From Rickettsiales bacterium (GTDB taxonomy: Bacteria; Pseudomonadota; Alphaproteobacteria; Rickettsiales; UBA1997), in NCBI GenBank assembly GCA_947505885.1, contig CANNMN010000090.1:1-5721 (forward strand): a stretch of 5,721 nucleotides of DNA. Direction: 5' to 3'. The position numbers and the translations under genes were made by a program. The notes below the pieces were generated by a model. It saw only the letters and a program-made list of their open reading frames with translations, did not search any database and was not told where the DNA came from. Position 1 is the stretch's first letter, and every line of letters starts with the position of its first letter. Positions 1-4,875 of the stretch are shown piece by piece.

Positions 1-1153
1 AAAATTTAACCTGTGAACGCCCACAAATCGCAACAATTCCCGTTGCATTTTTTAGTAAATCTGGCGCAGAAATTTGGAATAATTCATCACGCGGATAAGA
101 TTCTAAAACCGAGACGAGGTCTTTGTAGTTATGACTTCCCTCAACATATCCAGAATCAGCAATTACCTTCGCCACTTTGTTGCGAATAAGCGGAATTTGA
201 TCGACACCACAATTATAAGCAGAAGAGGTAAAGAGACCGACAAACCTGTATTCGCCAATCACCTGACCTTTGTTTTCACCTTTGCCAGAAATTTTCTGAA
301 CACGAATTCTTTCAGCATTGGTAATGCGATGAATAGGTGAGCGGTAACGCGATTTTAAAATTTCGATTATGTAAGGATTTTTTATCGACTCACAAACTTC
401 TTCCGACGAAGAATTAACAACGAGAGGCCTGAATTCATGTTGCTTAGAACGAAAAACGCCAAGCCCAGAATCAGTTTCTTCCAGCGAATATTTTTCTTTG
501 CTGACTTGCTTTATCCCGAACTCTTTCGCGCCAAGAAAAATGAAATTTCCACCAATTATCCAAGAAATAAATTCCTTCACTTCTTGATGATTTCCAACTT
601 GTTCAAATGCCACTTGAGCCATTGCCATCATTGGCTTCCAATCTTTCACTACCAAATTTAAATTGGCTAAAATCTTTTCGATATTTTCCTGTAGAGTTTT
701 TAGCTCAGACTCGGAGTGAATTTTTTCGAGATGAAGTTGAATCACCGATTCCTGCCGCGAATTTTTTTCTGCAGAAATTTTTACCAACTCGCCCTTCTCG
801 CTACGCAAAACCGAATAAAGTGGGTGAATAATGTTTTTAACTTTTAAGCCCTGCTTGTCGAGATAAGCCACTACTGAATCAACAAGGAATGGCATGTCAT
901 CATTAATGACATCGACGAAAGTGATCTGAGAATTTTTTGGATTAAAAACTCTGACTTTTACCTCACTGATTTTCTTGGTAGAAAAAAAATCAAAACTAGA
1001 TTTTGCCGCTTCGAACAAGTCTTCCGGCGCGTAATCATCAAAATCGCCGAGCTTATTGTCGGCATAAAAATCTTCGACGAAAGTCAAAAAATTCTTTGAG
1101 TTAACTTTCTTTTTTTCGGCAATTGCAATTGCACGAGCGATGAGATTTTTCAT
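1..1153 (-). CDS. gdhB: NAD-dependent glutamate dehydrogenase, large (about 180 kDa) class, N-terminal part only
   Basis: The reading frame is open from an ATG at 1153-1151 to the left edge, giving 384 codons with no stop, so the C-terminal three quarters lie outside the window (family members are usually about 1,500-1,600 residues). Proteins of this family oxidatively deaminate glutamate to 2-oxoglutarate and ammonia with NAD in the cytoplasm. What is visible is the regulatory N-terminal region: an ACT-like segment with VRVFNP near residue 67 and DVINDDMPFLVDSV at 81-94, followed by IIHPLYSVLR. Further on are IIGGNFIFLG near 199-208, SPIHR at 272-276 and RFVGLFTSSAY at about 303-313, all typical of this family. 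The catalytic dehydrogenase domain is not in view. No Shine-Dalgarno sequence precedes the ATG. It lies downstream of infC on the same strand, separated by 185 bp that hold a palindromic element, so co-transcription is uncertain. The family is recognised with confidence; the symbol varies between species (gdhB, gdhZ). Confidence 0.93.
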   Translation of the reverse strand, partial: MKNLIARAIAIAEKKKVNSKNFLTFVEDFYADNKLGDFDDYAPEDLFEAAKSSFDFFSTKKISEVKVRVFNPKNSQITFVDVINDDMPFLVDSVVAYLDKQGLKVKNIIHPLYSVLRSEKGELVKISAEKNSRQESVIQLHLEKIHSESELKTLQENIEKILANLNLVVKDWKPMMAMAQVAFEQVGNHQEVKEFISWIIGGNFIFLGAKEFGIKQVSKEKYSLEETDSGLGVFRSKQHEFRPLVVNSSSEEVCESIKNPYIIEILKSRYRSPIHRITNAERIRVQKISGKGENKGQVIGEYRFVGLFTSSAYNCGVDQIPLIRNKVAKVIADSGYVEGSHNYKDLVSVLESYPRDELFQISAPDLLKNATGIVAICGRSQVKF

Positions 1154-1173
1154 GTTAAAATAGTTTCTATTAC

Positions 1174-1303
1174 CATCCGCCGAATAAGTTCAGTAACTCA
1201 GCTTTGCAAACCTATCTCAGATCTTCTACCGGAGATCCTCGCCTAAACGGGGATGTTGTAATAGTTTTTGAAGCTCTGAGTCACTGAAATTGCGCAGGGG
1301 ATG
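1174..1303. repeat. Imperfect palindromic intergenic element, about 130 bp, between infC and gdhB
   Basis: Two arms are nearly inverted copies. TTCAGTAACTCAGCTT at 1189-1204 matches the reverse complement of AAGCTCTGAGTCACTGAA at 1271-1288, with one mismatch and a two-base insertion. Outside them, CATCC at 1174-1178 faces GGATG at 1299-1303 with partial similarity between. Inside the arms lie two compact hairpins, described in the next entry. No coding frame or tRNA fold was recognised in the stretch. The form resembles dispersed palindromic repeats (REP-like or small MITE-like elements) that sit between genes in many proteobacteria, but copy number cannot be judged from one window. On the minus strand it falls after the infC stop, and no U-rich tract follows, so it is not a canonical terminator. 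Confidence 0.65.
1220..1254. repeat. Two overlapping hairpins at the core of the palindromic element
   Basis: The first hairpin pairs GATCTTC (1220-1226) with GGAGATC (1231-1237) around a TACC loop, 7 bp including one G-T wobble. The second pairs ATCCTCG (1235-1241) with CGGGGAT (1248-1254) around CCTAAA, again 7 bp with one wobble. They share the bases ATC at 1235-1237, so the full stems cannot both form at once. The minus-strand reading of the second, with ATCCCCG and CGAGGAT flanking TTTAGG, resembles the core of common proteobacterial palindromic repeats. Function is unknown. Confidence 0.55.
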
Positions 1304-1338
1304 ACGAGAAGTTAGTTTTGGTGTTAGTTTTAAGTAAT

Positions 1339-1866
1339 TTATTTTTTGATTAAAATCGCGACCATTTGCATTCCTTCCAATCTAGGATTTACTTCAGGTT
1401 TAGCAAAAGGCTCAACTTCAATAACAAGTTTGGCCATCATTTTTTCTGCTAGGTCACGGTGAGTAATTTCACGGCCGCGCATACGAATGGTAACTTTAAC
1501 TTTATTGCCATCTTCGATGAATTCTTTGGCATGACGAATCTTGGTGTCGTAATCGCCCTTGCCAATATTAATGGTCATTTTGATTTCTTTTACCTCGACT
1601 ACCTTTTGTTTTTTCTTGGCATCAGCAGCTTTTTTCTGCATTTCATATTTCATCTTACCAGTGCTAGCAAGCTTACAAACTGGAGGAACGGCGTTTGGTG
1701 AAATTTCAATTAAATCCAATCCCGCCGCCTCTGCTCTTCTAATTCCATCCGCAACCGTAGTAACTCCAATCATCTCACCATCTTGGTCAATTAGCCTGAT
1801 TTCTTTTGCTTTGATTTGATCATTAATTTTAAAAAAGTTGCTCTGCTGCGGTTTTATTGGTTTCAC
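1339..1866 (-). CDS. infC: Translation initiation factor IF-3
   Basis: A 175-residue protein, normal length for IF3 (about 170-180). IF3 binds the 30S ribosomal subunit, keeps it apart from 50S and checks start-codon pairing. The N-terminal domain begins with INDQIKAKEIRLIDQDGEMI at 14-33 and contains DLIEISPNAVPPVCK at 51-65. A charged linker rich in Lys (KKAADAKKKQKVVEVKEIK, 78-96) leads to the C-terminal domain with GDYDTKIRHAKEFIEDGNKV, then RMRGREITHRD and the closing EGMQMVAILIKK. The start is GTG at 1866-1864: an in-frame TAA lies two codons upstream, so no longer form is possible, and there is no clear Shine-Dalgarno sequence. A rare start codon fits infC, which is often controlled through its initiation codon. 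One oddity: the family signature after PPVCK, normally like KIMDYGK, reads KLASTGK here. No rpmI or rplT follows it. Confidence 0.96.
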   Translation of the reverse strand: MKPIKPQQSNFFKINDQIKAKEIRLIDQDGEMIGVTTVADGIRRAEAAGLDLIEISPNAVPPVCKLASTGKMKYEMQKKAADAKKKQKVVEVKEIKMTINIGKGDYDTKIRHAKEFIEDGNKVKVTIRMRGREITHRDLAEKMMAKLVIEVEPFAKPEVNPRLEGMQMVAILIKK

Positions 1867-1942
1867 GGATTATTTTTAATTATTAGAGGAAGGCTTTGAA
1901 AGAAGCGCCAGCAAACTATTTTCAACATTCAAAACATCAACC
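1867..1942. promoter_or_regulatory. Divergent infC/lgt intergenic region, expected to hold both promoters
   Basis: This 76-bp AT-rich gap separates two genes read away from each other, so promoters for both are expected here or within the neighbouring coding ends. I could not find a convincing -35/-10 pair on either strand. An AGAGGAAGG stretch at 1885-1893 resembles a ribosome-binding site, but it lies about 50 bases before the lgt ATG and no usable start follows it at the right distance in that frame. The call rests on gene orientation only. Confidence 0.35.
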
Positions 1943-2758
1943 ATGACATTTTATCCTTCGATCTTTCCGATTACCCTTCCTGAGCTCAATCCAATCGCCA
2001 TCTCCATCGGACCACTAGCGATTCGCTGGTACTCACTTGCTTATATTGTTGGAATTTTATTCACGGTTTTTTGGCTAAAAAAATGTAACGAAAAAAATAA
2101 ATTTTTATCACCTGAGGCTTACGACAATTGGATGACCTGGGCAATAATTTCAATAATTCTCGGCGGTCGCTTCGGTTACGTTTTTTTCTATAATGCCGAA
2201 TATTTTTTCCAACATCCTCTCGAAATTTTTGCTTTCTGGCAAGGCGGAATGTCTTTTCACGGCGGACTTCTGGGGGCTATTTTTGGAATGTGGCTCTACG
2301 CCAAAAAATACAAAATAAATTTCCTACAACTGACTGATTGCCTTGCCGTCGCAGCACCGGTTGGACTACTTTGCGGCCGCTTAGCTAATTTCGTAAATAT
2401 GGAACTCTATGGTCGTGTAACCAATTCAAATTTCGGCATTATTTTCCCAAATGCCGGAGACTTGCCGCGCCACCCAAGCCAACTCTACGAAGCCTGCCTT
2501 GAAGGAATTTTGCTTTTCGTGATTTTATTTTTGCTACGCAATCGATTCACCAATCAACACGGAAAATTAAGCGGAATTTTTTTAATTCTTTACGGCTCTT
2601 TTCGAATTCTAATCGAAAATTTTCGTGAACCCGACGATCAACTAGGATTTTTCTTTGAAAAAATAACTTTAGGACAGCTCCTCTCTCTACCACTAATTAT
2701 ACTCGGATTTTTTTTATTTTTTTTCGCATCGCGCAAAAAAACTCTTGCCCCATTTTAA
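1943..2758 (+). CDS. lgt: Phosphatidylglycerol--prolipoprotein diacylglyceryl transferase
   Basis: This 271-residue inner-membrane enzyme matches the usual family length. Lgt transfers diacylglycerol from phosphatidylglycerol to the lipobox cysteine of prelipoproteins, the first step of lipoprotein maturation. The Lgt signature is intact as GRLANFVNMELYGR at 145-158, with the catalytic-site Arg146, Asn149 and Glu154. Other hallmarks are IGPLAIRWYSLAY at 22-34 (Tyr30 corresponds to Tyr26 of the E. coli enzyme), SFHGGLLGAI at 105-112 onward (His106), RHPSQLYEACLEG at 176-188, and ENFREPDDQLGF with Arg228 and Glu229. Several hydrophobic segments, including about 33-45, 66-82, 108-119, 188-198 and 246-261, fit a multi-pass membrane protein. 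The ATG start places WY where the family has it; no Shine-Dalgarno sequence precedes it. It stands alone: divergent from infC and 219 bp before the next gene. Confidence 0.97.
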   Translation: MTFYPSIFPITLPELNPIAISIGPLAIRWYSLAYIVGILFTVFWLKKCNEKNKFLSPEAYDNWMTWAIISIILGGRFGYVFFYNAEYFFQHPLEIFAFWQGGMSFHGGLLGAIFGMWLYAKKYKINFLQLTDCLAVAAPVGLLCGRLANFVNMELYGRVTNSNFGIIFPNAGDLPRHPSQLYEACLEGILLFVILFLLRNRFTNQHGKLSGIFLILYGSFRILIENFREPDDQLGFFFEKITLGQLLSLPLIILGFFLFFFASRKKTLAPF

Positions 2759-2772
2759 CCTCTACCCCTTCT

Positions 2773-2789
2773 AGCTCTGAGCTTTTTTT
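2773..2789 (+). terminator. Weak rho-independent terminator-like hairpin after lgt
   Basis: AGCT (2773-2776) can pair with AGCT (2780-2783) around CTG, and a run of T covers 2783-2789. The position, 15 bases after the lgt stop, suits a terminator. The stem is only four base pairs, so this is suggestive rather than secure. Confidence 0.35.
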
Positions 2790-2928
2790 ATAACTCATCA
2801 AGCCTTGCCATTGCTATCTTCATAATAAATTTAATTTCTTACCTTTAGGCATTTTTAACCTCGTCGCCTGTCAAGAAATTTATTCCTTACGCAGAAAAAT
2901 AAATGGCTTTACTGCAAGCAAGATCACC

Positions 2929-2970
2929 TAAATATTTCGCTTAAATATTTCTCAAAAATTCTCAAAAATT
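2929..2970. repeat. Two sets of short direct repeats just before the rhodanese gene
   Basis: TAAATATTT occurs at 2929-2937 and again at 2942-2950, a 13-base spacing, and its core AAATATTT is self-complementary. Immediately after, CTCAAAAATT is repeated perfectly in tandem at 2951-2960 and 2961-2970. The block ends seven bases before the ATG of the rhodanese-like gene, where a ribosome-binding or operator site would be expected. It could be an operator for the rhodanese-dnaA pair or only replication slippage in AT-rich DNA. The rest of the 2759-2977 gap shows no gene, RNA or strong promoter that I can recognise. Confidence 0.5.
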
Positions 2971-2977
2971 CCAGAAG

Positions 2978-3409
2978 ATGCCAGTAACCCAAATCGGTGC
3001 TATCGACGCCTTTGATATTCTGCAAGAAGACAAAAATTCAGTTTTAGTCGATGTAAGAACTTTAGAAGAATTCAACTTTGTCGGCACAGTTAATGCTGAA
3101 GAATTCGGCAAACGCATGGTTCTTAATCCTTGGAGACTAACCATGTTGATGAATGAAAATCCTGCATTTGCAGATGATCTTGAAGAAATGCTCAAAAATC
3201 TTTTCGGCAAAGAAAACAAAGAAGCAAAACTCTTCTTCATCTGCCGCACTGGCGCAAGATCTGATTCTGCGGCACGCCTCACTTCAGAACTTGGCTACAG
3301 TAAATGCTTCAATATCACCTCGGGCTTTGAGGGCGATCTAGATCAAAGCCATCAAAGAGGAAAAATGAGTGGCTGGAAAGCTGAAAACTTACCTTGGAAA
3401 CAAGCGTAA
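2978..3409 (+). CDS. Single-domain rhodanese-like protein (putative sulfurtransferase)
   Basis: A 143-residue protein made of one rhodanese domain. Rhodaneses carry a persulfide on an active-site cysteine and pass sulfur to acceptors; the acceptor here is unknown. The first conserved block is SVLVDVRTLEEFNFVG at 21-36. The active-site loop is CRTGARS at 89-95, with Cys89 as the expected sulfur carrier and the usual six-residue loop closed by Arg and Ser. Downstream are GFEGDLD at 116-122 and the end GWKAENLPWKQ, which I recognise from a cytoplasmic rhodanese subtype common in alphaproteobacteria. No signal peptide or membrane segment is seen. The ATG at 2978 is the only reasonable start: an in-frame TAA lies at 2942-2944 and no ATG, GTG or TTG occurs between. 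AGAAG abuts the ATG, too close to act as a normal Shine-Dalgarno sequence. Its stop codon overlaps the dnaA start, implying a shared transcript. Confidence 0.9.
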   Translation: MPVTQIGAIDAFDILQEDKNSVLVDVRTLEEFNFVGTVNAEEFGKRMVLNPWRLTMLMNENPAFADDLEEMLKNLFGKENKEAKLFFICRTGARSDSAARLTSELGYSKCFNITSGFEGDLDQSHQRGKMSGWKAENLPWKQA

Positions 3410-3411
3410 TG
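3396..3411 (+). promoter_or_regulatory. TAATG stop-start overlap with GGAAA ribosome-binding site, deciding the dnaA start
   Basis: The rhodanese stop TAA (3407-3409) and the dnaA ATG (3409-3411) share one A. GGAAA at 3396-3400 lies eight bases before the ATG, a workable Shine-Dalgarno position and the best in the window. An in-frame TTG at 3394 could extend DnaA by five residues, but it falls within this site and has no ribosome-binding site of its own. Overlaps of this kind commonly give translational coupling; that is inferred here. Confidence 0.65.
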
Positions 3412-4800
3412 CAGCAAGCCTTAGAAAACACATCTCCGAACAGCTTCCTTCCTGAATTCGTTCAAATTTGCCGCGCCGAATTTGGCGAAGAAATTTTCAA
3501 AAAATGGTTTTCTTCGCTCGAGCTTTTCTCGGATTTAAATAGCGAAGTTGTTTTTGCCGCGCCTTCAAAATTCATACGCGACTGGATTATTCGCGAGTTC
3601 GTTGAAACTAAAATCCTTACCAAAACCATTCAAAAACTTCGTCCTCAGGTTAAAAAAGTTACAATAATTTGTCTCGCTCAGACTTTGATTTCAGAAGCTC
3701 CGGCCTCATCATCAAGCTCAGAAAAAGTTCTTAATCTTTCCAAGCATGATAACGTCTTTGCCTTCGGAACTGAGTTAAATAAGCGCTACAATTTCGACAA
3801 TTTTGTCAGTGCTAAATGCAATAAGCTCGCGGTCTCAATGGCCAAAATTGCCGCCGGAATTGATGCTCAGATCAATCTTTTCGACGATAAAATTCCTCTC
3901 TTCATTCATGGCGGAGTAGGAATGGGCAAGACTCACCTTGCACAAGCAATTGCCTGGAAAATTCAAGAATTCGACCGCTCAAAAAGAGTCGTTTATCTAT
4001 CAGCTGAAAAATTCATGTACCACTTTGTGCAGTCAATCCGCAGTAATGATGTGATGGGTTTCAAAGAAAAAATGCGCTCGATTGATGTCTTGATTGTCGA
4101 CGACGTGCAATTCATCGCGGGCAAAGAAAGCACTCAGCAAGAATTTATGAATTGCTTTAATTATTTAGTCGAAGCGAACAAGCAGGTTGTTTTGGTGTGC
4201 GACCGCCGCCCGTCTGATTTAGAGAATGTTGATGAAAAGTTAAAATCCCGCATTTCTGGTGGAATGATCGTCAATTTTAAAAATCCTGATTACGCCGATC
4301 GCCTTTCTATTTTGCAGGCTAAAACCAAGATGCTTGATCAAGAAATTGACGAAAATATTTTGAGCTTCATCGCTGAGAATATTTCTGGCTCTGTGCGTGA
4401 TCTTGAAGGAGCGTTAAAAAAATTAATCGCCGAAAGGGTTTTTGCTGAAACTGAAATTACTTTGGAAACCGCGCGCGAAATTCTTGCTGGTTACAGCAAC
4501 AAGCCAAAAATCAAAACTACGCTTGAAGTAATTCAGCAAATTGTTGGCGAATTTTACGACATTAGCGTTAAGGCCATGACTTCAAAAACACGCGAAAGAA
4601 GAATAGCCAGACCGCGCCAAGTTGCCATGTATCTAATCAAAACTCACACCGAAATTAGTCTACCAAAAATCGGCGCAGCCTTTGGCGGCAAAAATCACGC
4701 TACTGTAATTCACGCCTGCAAGTTGGTTAAAAAAATGTTAGAAACAGATGTTAAGATGTTGCAGGAAGTTAAGGCTTTAGAAGAAAAAATCGGAAAATAA
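3409..4800 (+). CDS. dnaA: Chromosomal replication initiator protein DnaA
   Basis: A 463-residue initiator, a normal length. DnaA-ATP binds DnaA boxes at the origin, melts the duplex and helps load the replicative helicase. Domain I covers about residues 1-90 (FKKWFSSLELF, FIRDWIIREF). A short serine-rich linker near 99-105 stands for domain II. The AAA+ domain III has Walker A GGVGMGKT at 168-175, Walker B VLIVDDVQF at 227-235, sensor 1 VLVCDRRP at 261-268, an arginine-finger position Arg281 in LKSRISGG, and sensor 2 Arg330 in GSVRDLEGAL. Domain IV carries RRIARPRQVAMYL from 397 and the signature helix GGKNHATV at 426-433, where the usual form is GGRDHTTV. The ATG overlaps the rhodanese stop, so the two genes are probably coupled. 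No typical origin neighbour is seen, and no DnaA box was noticed upstream, so autoregulation is not evident. Confidence 0.97.
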   Translation: MQQALENTSPNSFLPEFVQICRAEFGEEIFKKWFSSLELFSDLNSEVVFAAPSKFIRDWIIREFVETKILTKTIQKLRPQVKKVTIICLAQTLISEAPASSSSSEKVLNLSKHDNVFAFGTELNKRYNFDNFVSAKCNKLAVSMAKIAAGIDAQINLFDDKIPLFIHGGVGMGKTHLAQAIAWKIQEFDRSKRVVYLSAEKFMYHFVQSIRSNDVMGFKEKMRSIDVLIVDDVQFIAGKESTQQEFMNCFNYLVEANKQVVLVCDRRPSDLENVDEKLKSRISGGMIVNFKNPDYADRLSILQAKTKMLDQEIDENILSFIAENISGSVRDLEGALKKLIAERVFAETEITLETAREILAGYSNKPKIKTTLEVIQQIVGEFYDISVKAMTSKTRERRIARPRQVAMYLIKTHTEISLPKIGAAFGGKNHATVIHACKLVKKMLETDVKMLQEVKALEEKIGK

Positions 4801-4821
4801 AGTAACCACACCCTCCCTCGA

Positions 4822-4847
4822 CGCTCTTGCGAAAGTGGGCATGACGA
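4822..4847. repeat. Degenerate palindromic-repeat-like sequence between dnaA and argC
   Basis: This part of the 75-bp spacer contains GCGAAAGTGGGCATGACGA (4829-4847), which resembles the half-site of dispersed proteobacterial palindromes of the form GCGAAAGCGGGAATGACG. Pairing within it is poor: CTCTT and AAGTG flank a GCGA loop with one mismatch. It shares ATGACGA with the right flank of the larger element near 1301-1307. It may be a decayed copy of the same repeat class, or the remnant of a dnaA terminator; no T-run follows it. Confidence 0.35.
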
Positions 4848-4875
4848 CTCAAAGATTTCCGACAAAATTACTAAA

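Noticed and set aside
131..831. Open frames on the plus strand at 131-340, 437-661 and 607-831
   Set aside because: They lie wholly opposite the well-supported glutamate dehydrogenase frame and show no recognisable protein features.
1669..1680. Adjacent GCTAGC and AAGCTT within infC, which could suggest an engineered junction
   Set aside because: The IF3 reading frame continues normally on both sides and nothing else looks like vector sequence; treated as coincidence.
1459..1819. Plus-strand open frames opposite infC
   Set aside because: Antisense shadows of IF3; their hydrophobic look comes from reading Lys/Glu-rich codons in reverse.
2891..2915. Possible hairpin with GCAG/CTGC stem in the lgt-rhodanese gap
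   Set aside because: Only four pairs plus a bulged A-T extension; too weak to call a structure.
2962..3282. Minus-strand open frame opposite the rhodanese gene
   Set aside because: Antisense to a gene with an intact active-site motif; no family resemblance.
3153..3341. Plus-strand open frame in another phase inside the rhodanese gene
   Set aside because: Overlaps the true frame and has no independent start signal or recognisable motif.
3394..3408. TTG at 3394 as the dnaA start
   Set aside because: It adds five residues without family support and lies within the likely ribosome-binding region of the ATG at 3409.
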